Shown: positions 45,384-57,660 of the stretch, one piece after another
How the letters are laid out: each line of letters opens with the position of its first letter
How positions within the stretch are numbered: the first letter of the stretch is position 1
Assembly: GCA_033439265.1 (NCBI GenBank)
Contig: JAVTVX010000020.1
Span: forward strand, 19,734,001 to 19,798,000
Direction of reading: 5' to 3'
Source of the DNA: Dillenia suffruticosa
Taxonomy: Eukaryota > Streptophyta > Magnoliopsida > Dilleniales > Dilleniaceae
DNA: 64,000 nucleotides
Made by a program: the position numbers and the translations under genes
Notes under the pieces: model-generated
What the model saw: only the letters and a program-made list of their open reading frames with translations
Database searches by the model: none
Told to the model about the DNA's origin: nothing

Positions 45384-47079
45384 ACATGTAAAACTTCCAT
45401 AATTGAGCATCAAAGTGACTTTCAAAACAATACTTTTGTATTATATCTTGTAAATGAGAAACCATTGATGAGATGTCTTACTTCAATATTGCTTTTTTGC
45501 TTTAGACCAAGGGATCTTGTAGGAAAACAAAATGGTAGCTTTTGGTTCTATGTGATGTAAAGAAATTACAACTAGTTATCTGGCATCAATAAAAATCAAT
45601 TTGCTGATGTGAGAGAAAGAGAGGGGGGGGGGAGAGTGGGAGGGAGAGAGAGGGACGAATCATGGATTGAGATGTTATACTTCGACTGCATGTATGTCAC
45701 GAGGATTTTTAATGAGATACATATTTCATAGATCTAATTTAAATGTTAAATTATATTAGACAAATTTTTTAATAGAATCACAAATTCATAATTCAAGGTA
45801 TATAATATTTGTGTGAATGGGCCAATGAGTTATAGTTTAACTGACATATTTTTCTTCCTTCATAAAAATTTTAAATTCAAATTTTCTTATATACAAATAT
45901 ATTAATATATATATTTGTGTCAATGGTTTGCACATTGCAGTCCCTAACTTTTTTGTACTCGTGGCTTAATACCCCCCCCCAAAAAAAGAAAAAGGAAAAC
46001 ATCTTAATTAAATGGGTTGTATATTTGGGCTTGGGCATATCTTTTCCGCCTGGTTTTAAAAATTAGACTGGCCAAAATTTTTTAAGATAATTTAAAATTT
46101 CACTTTATTTTGGGTCTAAAAATATATTGCAAAAAGTTATTCAAACAAGATTTGAACATAATTTCTGAACACAAACTCATACCGACCTTTTATTCATTGT
46201 ATACTCTCTTTACATTTGCCTGAATCAAGATAACTTTATGAGGCCAAACTCTGATTTACTCTTTGCTTTTCTATTGAACAATATCTTTTGTATCTCCGCT
46301 CTACTTGTTTCTTTCTTTCAAGGGTGTAAATAAGTTGAACCATTTCAACAATAATTCAAAATTCGACTCAGTAATTGGTTTAATGAGTCAAACTTGTGAA
46401 TAAAATAAATGATATATGAGTTAAACCTTTTAACTCACATAAAATACAAAACGAATATGAGTTAAATGATGTTTGACTCATTTGATACATGAGCTGACTC
46501 AAATATGTATTATAGTATAATGCGTAATATTTATTAAAATTAATTAAATTCATTGTAGAGTTTATCATTTATAGTATTTGTGAAGAAAAAAAAATGAACT
46601 CAAAGAGTTCGACTTATTAATTAATTAGGTTCATTTTATTTTAGAAGTTTTTTCCTTGTGTATTCACTAAGTTATATATTTTAATAGGTTACTGATAACG
46701 TTTAAATGAGTGTAATATTTGTCAATGATTTTTCTTTATTTTTGAATAAATATTAAGAAAAGTGAAGAAAAATGAGCTAAATTGAGGTAATTATACAAAC
46801 GATGGAAAATTAGAGAGTAATGCTTTTTCATTAGTACGTTAACATGTTGATTACAAAGAGACAAAGCAAGAATTTTTGAAAATTTGCTATAGTAAAATTT
46901 CATTTTCTAATTGTACGTTCAAGAGAAAATTGAGATCGAATTAAAACTATAAAAAATTTTTGAAAATTTTATTCCACTCTTAATATTTAGAAATATGAAA
47001 TTTTGAGTCAAGTTATTTTATCTTTTAAAAATTTTTTCATTTGAAATTTTTTAAAGTATTATTTTTCAGGAGTTTTTTC
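45169..47079. other. Non-coding remainder of duplicated unit 1
   Basis: No gene. It holds a poly-T-anchored repeat (45179-45244), a (CT)n microsatellite (45350-45382) and AT-rich spacer. About 45447-46243 has no counterpart in unit 2, where the flanking sequences join directly at 62067. Short SINE-like wording around 45834 is too weak to call. Confidence 0.65.
45350..45382. repeat. (CT)n microsatellite, unit 1
   Basis: About 16 CT units, with the counterpart at 61973-62006 in unit 2. Confidence 0.9.
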
Positions 47080-47393
47080 TTACATACAAAAATGAGAATA
47101 TTTTGTTAAGTTGGAAAAAGGAAGGGAATCCAATACTTTTAAAGTTAGCAGTCGGCTGCCTATATATTCCTCTTTATTTTCTTAAAAAACAAAACATACA
47201 TTGGTTTTTGGGAGGGGAGGCAACCCCAGGGGGCATCAACCACCATTTTTTTGGGAGAATCAGCCAGGGCAACACATTGTTTTTGTTTCCATATTCTTTC
47301 ATCAACAATAAATCTTTTTTTGTGAGTTTTTTTTTTGCCGTACTCTATTTTTAATTTATTTTCTAGTCAAAAAATTGTTGAAATCTTGATAAA

Positions 47394-47398
47394 TGAAG
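47394..47398. repeat. Left target-site duplication of the 9.4-kb element
   Basis: TGAAG, repeated exactly at 56810-56814. The unit 2 copy has a single TGAAG at 63354-63358 at the same place. Confidence 0.9.
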
Positions 47399-50285
47399 TA
47401 TAACACCGAGAAAAGAGATAAAAAAAAAAAAGGAAAGTCAAAAAAACGGGAGGTGGGTCCCACTACCACTCACATTTTCTTTTTTTTTTTTTCCTTCTTC
47501 TTTTCTTTTTCTTTTCTCCTCCCCTGCTCCCGACTTTCTCTTTGTGTTCGTCTCCTTCATCACCTTCTCCCTCTCTTGTTCAATCTTCCACCAATCAACC
47601 ACTCTCCACTTAAATTCACTTTATGAATTTCCAAAACTTCAAGCAAACTCAAGGAATGGAAGATTAAACAGAGGAAGTTTTAGATTTTCACAAAGGGAGA
47701 AATTTACCCAAACTCCAAAACTCAATCTGACTCCAAAATCAAGGTAATTTCTCCTCCCTAAACTTGGGTTTAACTTCTTTAATACTATATTGTGATTTAT
47801 TATTGAGATATTGGAGATTTTTGTTAGAGAATCGAAACCCTAGGAATTCTGTAACCCTAGGAATTCTGTGAACAGTGAATTTGGGCAAAACGAAACAAAA
47901 ATGGTAGAAAGGTCCAAATGATGTTTAAATGATGAATTTGTGTATATGTTGTGGAGTGAAATGAGGTGAAGAATATGTGCAGAAAGTTGGACTTTGTGTT
48001 GGACAAAAATGTGAATGATTTCAACGTTTTTGGTGGACTGAAATTTAGTGTTCAAAGTACGAAGCTTGCGTAAAGAATTCTTGTGAAAAAGGGATGAAAG
48101 TATGTGCATCATTGTCAGTAGAAATGATGGGAAGAAAATGTGTTAGTGGGTTACAAAATTGTCATTCATTTTGTGAAGTTTGAGCGCTGAAATTTTGGTA
48201 AATTCACATTGTGATGTGTACAAAATTTTTTTAGTGGATTAGTATTGTGTGTGTGTGCTAAATTTTGAGTAGAGATTGATGGGCATGTATGAGCTTGAAT
48301 GTGCATGTGCCCGACCGTGAATGTAGAAGGGAATAAAGAGTTGCATTCTGTCTAGGAATGATTGGAGATGAGTATGACATTAAATTTAGAGACGTTTGTG
48401 TATGTGATGAGTTATGTATAGGAGTTCTAGGAAGAACCCTAAATTGACAATATATAGTTGTGTTTGCCGATGTTTGAGGTGATGAATGGGGGTTAGCATG
48501 CTGAAATTTGGTAGAAATGTGTAATGTAAGCGTGGACTATCTTGAGCATATTCAATTCTTAAAATAATAATAATAAAATAATAATAATAAAAAAAATGTG
48601 TGGACTGTTTTGGAGTATACAAGAGATGGAATGAGGGAATGATGGTTTTAGTAGTCTAAAGTGGCTTTGTGGTATTAGAAAAGGTTTGGAAATGAGCAAT
48701 TGAAGTTTGTTGATTTGGTGATAAGAAAAAGGGACAACATATATACACATTTAGAGCCTAATTACGGAGTCCTAAACATTGATCCTAGATGAAGAACTAA
48801 TTGAAAGATAACTTAACATAGTAGTTTTCAATTTGCGACACAAATTTATATATATTATGTGTTGCCGTTGTAGTGACACACTTGGTGATCAAACGAGGGG
48901 AGCATAATTCCTAGATTGTGGTGCATTTTAGGGAGTGGCAGACCATCCCGTATACGATGAGTAGATGGTTCATTGTGTTCATGAATGAGAAACCTGTTTT
49001 AAAATTGATTTATAAATGATTTTCGAAAGATTTTATGTGATTTATGCGAATTGTTTTGTAACTGTGGGCTGTCTGAACTGAATTATAAAATATAAATGCA
49101 TCAATTGTGTTTAAAAATGATTCTGTGCCATATGTTATTTGATATTGCTCTATGAATTGATTTGGCATGAGATTATTGATTATTTGATGGAACATTATGA
49201 CACATTGCTTGTGAACTGGATTGATTTAGAAATAAAGGGTGCCGCAGATGACTATAGTCATATTCCCACCACGGAGCGACCCGACGGGGTGGCGTGGTTT
49301 GGGGTTTGGATGTGCAGGGGAGTTAGACGTCCCTTGCTCTGCCGAAATCGTACTATATCTGGTGCACCCCTGTGAGGTACGAGCCAACGTCAAGGTAGGG
49401 GGTTTGTTTTGAGACATTGGATAGAAAAACCCTTTGCGGGATTTCGTATGGGTTTGGCCGCCCTAAGACGGAAGTGTTTTTCGATGGAATCCCAAGATTT
49501 TCTGAAATGATAATTGACATGGAAGCATATTTTGTAAATTGTGATTTATTGAAATGTTTTATGCATATGAATTGTTATTTATGAGATATGCTTTGACTGC
49601 CCCACATTTACCCCTTATTTATGAACACAATCACACCATTGCACTCCACTCACTGAGTATTTCCTAATATTCACCCCTCTCTTTTAACATTTTTCAGAGA
49701 AAGTTTAGGTCTGCTGCAGAAATTGGAGTTTGGGAAGGTTTATCTGCTGTTTTGTGTAGGTATGATAGTGATGTAAGGTTATTTTAGTTAATTTGAAATC
49801 CATGGAAGGGAAGACTTGTTTACTTTCTTTTAAATTCTATTTTTGGTAAAACTTACTGTTTGAATGGGACATTTGGTTCGAAGTGTTGAATTTTGATACT
49901 TTCTTTTGATTTTACGAAGTTCTGTACATCTCATACTGTTTGGACTTTACTGATGCTGGTTTGTTTTCTTCAGATAAGTGTCAGTAAAATCCTACGACTA
50001 TGATTTGGGACTTCATCTGTTTTGATTTTGAAATATCCTTGAAGTGGCTGGGATGGCCACATTACATGCGTGCATGTACAGGAACCCCCTCCCCATTTGT
50101 GTGCCGATGTGGGCTTGTGTGTACTAGGATGGACCGGATGGCTCCTTTATATGTGTATTGTATTTTGAAGAAATATTGTACAGTTGGTTAGCCTTACGGA
50201 GTCTCAGTATATGGGGAGGTTCTGTCCGTGTACCGAGACAACGTGGCGGTTGTCGCGTGATCGATCCGAGAATCGGGACGTGACA
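47399..50285 (+). repeat. 5' LTR of the 9.4-kb gypsy element
   Basis: It starts TATAACACCGAG and ends CGGGACGTGACA. It carries an extra 17-bp tandem duplication (CTAGGAATTCTG, 47840-47870) absent from the 3' LTR and an (ATA)n tract at about 48560-48594. Confidence 0.93.
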
Positions 50286-50292
50286 GATTTAT

Positions 50293-50304
50293 TGGTATTA
50301 GAGC
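50293..50304 (+). other. Primer-binding site of the 9.4-kb element
   Basis: TGGTATTAGAGC, the tRNA-iMet site with one change (T for C). Confidence 0.88.
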
Positions 50305-53300
50305 TAGGTTCACGATTTTGAATGTTTAAAAGTTTGAAATATTTCCAAATGTCCCAATGGTTTTGCAAAGGTTCTAAAATGTTTGCTGCTTTGAAAATTT
50401 CGATTTTTAAAGATTTAGTTTTAAGTAATGTACAAAACTTTTCATGGATTCTTATGGACTAGGTATAAATTTTTTTTAGGGGGTTAAGCACTTGGGTTAG
50501 ATCCTTTTTTAATTGTTAAGTTTAGACTCTCTCTGTAGAGTTTTGCTCCTCAGATGAGGAATAAGGAACCCGAATAGGATATTTCACTCTACCCCCACAA
50601 CCCGAGTGATGTATCGCTCTATGAATAGTTTCTCAATTGTGATTGAAGACCTACCTTGGCTTGTTTGGCCAAATAATGAGTACTCTTGTGGCAATTCCCT
50701 TGAATCAATATCTTGACGCTAGAAGTTTGACCTATTTGTTTAATGAGCACGGCAATATGAAATTGCTCATGATTATGATATAAGGTAAAATATTATTGAG
50801 AGATTGTAATTGTGAGTAGATGTTGGGGCTTGATAAATGTTTTTATGGTTTATCTTGTTAGGTATGATGAGTATTTTTGAGTTAATGCACGGGTGTCACA
50901 TTTTGGTGCTTGGGTGAAGTCAAGCTCATTCTTTCTCATAAATCTGTCTACCTAAAGGAGTGCTCTTTAATTAAGTTGCAAGGGCGTGGATTGTTCTAAC
51001 ACTTAAGCTGAGATTTGTCTCCTCATAGTCATAGTATCTTAACCTGACCAATGTTGACCATGATACAATCACATAATTGATTGGTTTTAAGGGTAATGTC
51101 GATTTGAGGTCTTTGGGCTGTCTTCAAGCTTGTAATGCTCAACATAGTAAGTGGTTGTTTCCTGTTCTGTTAAAGGATGATATTCAACATGCATTAAAGA
51201 GCAAAATACTTTGATGAGTTTATGGTATAGAAGCAGAATAAGGAAGAGAAACTACTAATAGGTCTGCCAGAGTGGTGTATTGACTATCTAGTTTGTAATC
51301 CCTACAATCACTTATGTTGTTTATTGCTCTGTAATAATGTTCGCCTGTTAAGATTTTCTACATGCTAATGCCAGAATTGAGGTTTGTGGGCTTGGGATTA
51401 CGCATCTAAATGCTTAAAAATGGTAAGCAAAGTTACTGCATAACCTGAAGCGGTAGTGTTAGTTTTTGTTGTTATCTAAGACTAGAAGTATATATTGTCC
51501 ATGATAAATTGTTTCTCAAATATACTATGAAGATGTGCCACATTCTGGGGGTAAGTTGAAATTAGGACTAGCCCAAGGAAATGAAAAGATGATTAAGTTT
51601 TTGATGAAAAAAAAAACCAGCAGTATGCTAAAAAAGGGAAAATTATGTTTTACTCGAAAACGTATTTAAGGTTATGTTTTCTATTATTTAGTGTTCCCTA
51701 CTCCTGGTGCAACAGGAAAGAGATTTGAGGACAATCAAAAGAGTTCTTTTACAATGTGGAGTTTAGGTTGTGGATAGTACAATTTTCTTATGTCAAAATA
51801 GATGGTGTGAACCTGTCCCTTTTGAAATGTAGGTTATAGTAGCTCTTAATATTGCAAAATACAGAGGCTCGCTTAGGTTCATACTTGTGTTTCCTTAATG
51901 GTAATAAGTAATTGGAGATGATCTTTCTCAGGCATGTGCAGCATTGGGAATAGATACAGTTTTTCCCATGTTTTCATATAAGGTTCAAATGCATTAAGGG
52001 ATGATAGCTGAGGTGATTTTTTTTTAAGTTTCAAATTTAATTGCTTTAAGGTTAGAGACAGTTACTATATTTGAGAATGGGTGAATGAATAATATATGAT
52101 TCAACCATTGATGTAGATTCTCAAGCTATAGCTGTAGTCCAGGGAAGTAACTAGCCACTACATCCTATGAGTTCTAAAGCTTTGTTTGGAAGTCAAGTCT
52201 CTCTTTGGTTTTCAGTAAATAAAATTTAGAAGGATAGAGCTAGACAGTTCGACGAGCATTGTTTAGGAAATTCTTGAGGGGGTTTTAGCTAATCTAGATG
52301 GGAATTTGATTTGCAAACAAGATTGTTGACGATGTTAGTGGAAGGAAAAGGAGAGGTGGAGTTTTGGGAAGGCTTATAGTTGGATGTGTTGGAGCTTCTC
52401 GAATAAGTCATGTTGGAAAATGTTTGGCGATAAATAGAATCATTGGATTTGTGGTTGCCTTTCCTTGGTTGTGCTTTTTATTAACATAAGTGCAGAATCA
52501 AAGTCTTGTTCTTAAATTTTAAGAAATTGCTAGGAAGGGGATCTTATCTTCTCTTTCATGTAAATTGATAGTAATTGTGTTGGGTTTTATGTGTCAGACG
52601 GTATGAAGTGAGGAATTATTAATCTTTAAGCATATAACATCACTAGAGAATTGGGGAAACTAAAGAGGTACTGAACAATAGGTTCAAAAGTAGATGGAGA
52701 GTTATGCAGATGTCCTACTATGGTTGCATATGGCTAAGTTAAATGATTAATATGATATACTTCAACAGGTTGGAAATGTTAGGGGTGAAAATAAAATTTT
52801 GGTTTATTTTGTTGATGTCTTCCCCTCTATTTAATGCCAAATGTATTACAGCATGTATGTGGTTTATAGATAAGCATACCACCCATAGATATAGAACTAG
52901 TACAAGATTCTGTGTAAAATGAGATATGAAAATTGTTATCATTTAGTATTTTCTTGAAATTAGTTCAAATAGGAAAGTTGTATTGAAAGTACTGTATGCA
53001 AATGGGAATATTGCAATGTCTAGAGTGCAATAGGAATAAATATAAGAGGCACTTGAAGTGGTTATTATTTTGATAATGTGGTGGTAATAATGCAAACACC
53101 GGGTGGTATGTGGTTATTATGCTTGATTTGATTTGGATAGAATATTGGTGATATTGCATGATACTAAAGCTGATTTAGAATGATCATGATATAAGTATCT
53201 TGATTGAAAGATTATCCAACTAAGGGTTTGAGATTTAAAACTTGGAAACGTTCTAATATTGTCAGTGGATTAAGTTTCCTCACTTAGTCTAGGTCATATT

Positions 53301-53890
53301 GAGGTTGATCTACATTTCATCATACACAAGTTTGATGATATATGGATTTGTATACCTCTTATATTAAGTCTTAAGACTGTGGCTGTCATATGCACCATCT
53401 TGATGGAGATTATTGAGTTTTAGCTATTATTATCTTTAGGAATATATGTATTTTGGTTGCACTCATAGTTCATGTAATTAACTTTGGAAGTAGGGACAAA
53501 TGTGATTTTCTTCCATATATTTTTCATTTTGGTATCTTATAAATTGTGTTACTCTACCTTTGGATCTACAATTGATATGGACAAGACATAGGTTGGTAGT
53601 TGTATGAGTGGAAATTTTAGTTGATAGTAAAGTGTAATTGATAAGGAATGAAACAAACAGATCCAATTTTATGAAAATAAAATGTTGTTAGATTATTATC
53701 AAGATCTGAATTTCAAAGTGTAACTAGTACAAATTATAGATTGACAATTGAAGCAGTTAAGAAATAGGCAAATCCCAATGGTGAAAGTATTGTGGAGAAA
53801 CAACCAAGTGGAAGAATAGACTTGGGAGATTTAAGAATCAATGCGAAAGCAACACCTGCAGCTTTTTGATGTATAACTTGTATTTTGAAA
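50305..53890 (+). other. Non-coding interior of the 9.4-kb element
   Basis: The longest frames are under 70 codons and lie mostly on the minus strand. No zinc knuckle, protease, RT or integrase motif was found in any frame. AT content is moderate and even, without large repeats. Confidence 0.75.
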
Positions 53891-53921
53891 TTTCGAGGAC
53901 GAAATTTGTTTTAGGGCGTTG
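53891..53921 (+). other. Polypurine tract region of the 9.4-kb element
   Basis: TTCGAGGACGAAATTTG then TTTTAGGGCG, directly before the 3' LTR. It matches the arrangement at 74-109. Confidence 0.8.
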
Positions 53922-56809
53922 TGTTATAACACCGAGAAAAGAGAGAAAAAAAAGAAAGTAAAAAAAAAATGGGGGGTAGGTCTCACTACCACTCACATTT
54001 TTCTTTTTTTTTTCTTCTTTCCCTTTTCTTTTCTCCTCCCCTGCTCCGGACTTTCTCTCTGTGTTCGTCTCCTTCATCACCTTCTCCCTCTCTTGTTCAA
54101 TCTTCCACCAATCAACCACTCTCCACTTAAATTCACTTTATGGATTTCCAAAACTTCAAGCAAACTTAAGGAATGGAAGATTAAATAGAGGAAGTTTCAG
54201 ATTTTCACAAAGGGAGAAATTTAGGGTTTTTGTAACCTAAACTCCAAAACTCAATCCAACTCCAAAATCAAGGTAATTTCTCCTCCCTAAACTTGGGTTT
54301 AACTTCTTTAATACTATATTGTGATTTATTATTGAGATATTGGAGATTTTTGTTAGAGAATCGAAACCCTAGGAATTCTGTGAACAGTGAATTTGGGGCA
54401 AAACGAAACAAAAATGGTAGAAAGGTCCAAATGATGTTTAAATGATGAATTTGTGTGTATGTTGTGGAGTAAAATGAGGTGAAGAATATGTGCAGAAAGT
54501 TGGACTTGTGTTGGACAAAAATGTGAATGATTTCAACATTTTTGGTGGACTGAAATTTAGTGTTCAAAGTACTAAGTTTGCGTAAAGAATTCTTGTGAAA
54601 AAGGGATGAAAGTATGTGCATCATTGTCGATAGAAATGATGGGAAGAAAATGTGTTAGTGGGTTACAAAATTGTTATTCATTTTGTGAAGTTTGAGCGCT
54701 GAAATTTTGGTAAATTCACATTGTGATGTGTGCAAAATTTTTTTAGTGGATTAGTATTGTGTGTGTGTGCTAAATTTTGAGTAGAGATTGATGGGCATGT
54801 ATGAACTTGAATGTGCATGTGCCCGACCGTGAATGTAGAAGGGAATAAAGAGTTGCATTCTGTCTAGGAATGATTGGAGATGAGTATGACATGAAATTTG
54901 GAGACGTTTGTGTATGTGATGAGTTATGTATAGGAGTTCTAGGAAGAACCCTAAATTGCCAATATAGAGTTGTGTGTGTCGATATTTGAGGTGATGAATG
55001 GGGGTTAGCATGCTGAAATTTGGTAGAAATGTGTAATGTAAAGGTGAACTATCTTGAGCATATTCAATTCTTAAAAAAAAATAATAAAAAAAATAATAAA
55101 AAAAATAATAATAAAAAAAAATTTGTGGACTGTTTTGGAGTATACAAGAGACGGAATGAGGGAATGATGGTTTTAGTAGTCTAAAGTGGCTTTGTGGTAT
55201 TAGAAAAGGTTTGGAAATGAGCAATTGAAGTTTGTTGATTTGGTGGTAAGAAAAATGGACAACGTATATACACATTTAGAGCCTAATTACGGAGCCCTAA
55301 ACATTGATCCTAGATGAAGAACTAATTGAAAGATAACTTAACATAATAGTTTTCAATTTGCGACACAAATTTATATATATTATGTGTTGCCGTTGTAGTG
55401 ACACACTTGGTGATCAAACGAGGGGAGTATACTTCCTACATTGTGGTCTATTTTAGGGAGTGACAGACCCTCCCGTATACGGTGAGTGGATGGTTCATTG
55501 TGTTCATGAATGAGAAATCTGTTTTAAAATTGCTTTATAAATGATTTTCGAAAGATTTTACGTGATTTATGCTAATTGTTTTGTGACTGTGGGTTGTCTG
55601 AACTGAATTATAAAGTATAAATGCATCCATTGTATTTAAAAATGATTCTGTGTCATATGTTATTTGATATTACTCTATGAATTGATTTGGCATGAGATTA
55701 TCAATTATTTGATGGAAAATTATGGCACATTGCTTGTGAACTGGATTGATTTAGAAATGAAGGGTGCCGCAGATGACTATAGTCATATTTCCACCACGGA
55801 ACGACCCGACGGGGTGGCGTGGTTTGGGGTTTGGATGTGCAGGGGAGTTAGACGTCCCTCTCTCTGCCGAAATCATACTATATCTGGTGCACCCCGGTGA
55901 GGTACAAGCCAACGTCAAGGTAGGGGGTTTGTTTTGAGACATTGGATAGAAAAACCCTTGGCGGGATTTCGTTTGGGTTTGGCCGCCCTAACACGGAAGT
56001 GTTTTTCGATGGAATCCGAAGATTTTCTGAAATGATAATTGACATGAAAGCATATTTTGTAAATTGTGATTTATTGAAATGTTTTATGCATATGAATTGT
56101 TATTTATGAGATATGCTTTGACTGCCCCACATTTACCCCTTATTTATGAACACAATCACACCATTGCACTCCACTCACTGAGTATTTCCCAATACTCACC
56201 CCTCTCTTTAACATTTTTCAAAGAAAGTTTAGGTCTGCTGCAGAAATTGGAGCTTGGAAAGGTTTATCTACTGTTTTATGTAGGTATGATAGTGATATAA
56301 GGTTATTTTAGTTGAATTGAAATCCATGGAAGGGAAGACTTGTTTACTTTCTTTTAAATTCTATTTTTGGTAAAACTTACTGTTTGAATGGGACATTTGG
56401 TTCGAAGTGTTAAATTTTGATACTTTCTTTTGATTTTACGAAGTTCTGTACATCTCATACTGTTTGGACTTTACTGATGCTGGTTTGTTTTTTTCAGACA
56501 AGTGTCAGTAAAATCCTATGACTATGATTTGGGACTTCATCTGTTTTGATTTTGAAATATCCTTGAAGTGGCTAGGATGGCCACGTTACATGCATGCATG
56601 TATAGGAACCCCCTCCCCATTTGTGTGCCGATGTGGGTTTGTGTGTACTGGGATGGACCAGATGGCTCCTTTATATGTGTATTGTATTTGGAAGAAATAT
56701 TGTACAGTTGGTTAGCCTTGCGGAGTCTCAGTATATGGAGAGGTTCTGCTCGTGTACCGAGACAACGCGGCGGTTGTCGCGTGGTCGATCTGAGGATCGG
56801 GGCGTGACA
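53922..56809 (+). repeat. 3' LTR of the 9.4-kb gypsy element
   Basis: It starts TGTTATAACACC and ends GGGGCGTGACA, and is about 96-97% identical to the 5' LTR by eye. An (AAT)n-type tract lies at about 55073-55122. Confidence 0.93.
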
Positions 56810-57660
56810 TGAAGAGCGTGAGATCTACTTGGCAACAAAGGAACATGATTTTATTGGTTTGATATTAATGAATATTTATTTAATCTTTATATTCTAATAT
56901 TTATGATTGTTTTGGTTTTGTTAAATAGAGTTCTATATTTAATAATTTTAAAATAATTTACAACCATTTAAAAATAGTAAAATTTGTTTATTTTTAATAG
57001 AACGATAATTGATATAGTTTTATAGTTTCGCAATCGGTTTAATTTATTTCAAAAGATTAAATAATCTAATTTAAATAAATCTAGTTTAGAATTTATTAAT
57101 TAGAATTAAAGCTTTCTAGATCTTAAAGTTATCGAAATACTAAATTCAATAAGGGTCTCTTGAATTGTCTTTCGATTAGAAAAGTAATTAATGATGACAT
57201 CTTACTTATCGAAAAAGTAAGGAAAAATTGGTTGTTTTGTGGTATTTAATTGCTATAACCAATTTATTCATATAATATTGAGTAATTTTTATATCGATAA
57301 TTAATTAAATACATCAAGATGGAAATAATTCTTTTGGCTAAATTTCATTATTATTGATATTTATTTCTTAAATTTGTGTTATTTAACCGTTTTGCTCTAA
57401 TTAATTTTATTGATTTATTTTTTTATTAGATTTAGATAATTTCTCAAATCCCCACATTTTATTTTTATTTTTATTTTTCTTAAAAAAATAGATCCGTCGT
57501 TCCCTGTGAATACAACCCTACTCATCCTAAACTCATCTTTTGTGAAGTAACTATTTTTATTTTTGGTTGGATTGACACCCACCAAATTTTGACGTCGTTG
57601 TCGGGAAACGGTGTTAAGAGATTTATTTCTTTTAAATTTTATTTTCATTTTTTTCAGTAT

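Larger units (their letters stand above)
47399..56809 (+). mobile_element. Large non-autonomous Ty3/gypsy element (LARD-like)
   Basis: LTRs at 47399-50285 (2887 bp) and 53922-56809 (2888 bp), a tRNA-iMet primer site, a polypurine tract, and a perfect 5-bp target duplication define a complete element of 9.4 kb. The 5' LTR lacks the first three bases (TGT) found in the 3' LTR. The 3.6-kb interior has no gag or pol frame on either strand. The end TCGAGGACGAAATTTGTTTTAGGG resembles Tekay/Del elements. It must have used proteins supplied by a relative. Confidence 0.93.
47080..57584 (+). mobile_element. Athila/Tat-type 5' LTR, interrupted by the 9.4-kb gypsy element
   Basis: The LTR consists of 47080-47398 and 56815-57584. 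The first part has a TATA-like TATATATTCC (47159-47168) and a possible poly-A signal CAACAATAAATC, the second part continues to GACACCCACCA. Next comes TTTTGACGTCGTTGTCGGGAA (57587-57607), a one-family variant of the Athila/Tat primer site TGGCGCCGTTGCCGGGGA. The uninterrupted copy is 63050-64000 in unit 2. The left boundary of the LTR is approximate. Confidence 0.65.

Noticed and set aside
49139-49375. 78-codon frames repeated in both LTRs of the 9.4-kb element
   Set aside because: They lie inside the proposed LTR intron, differ in length between LTRs and match no family.
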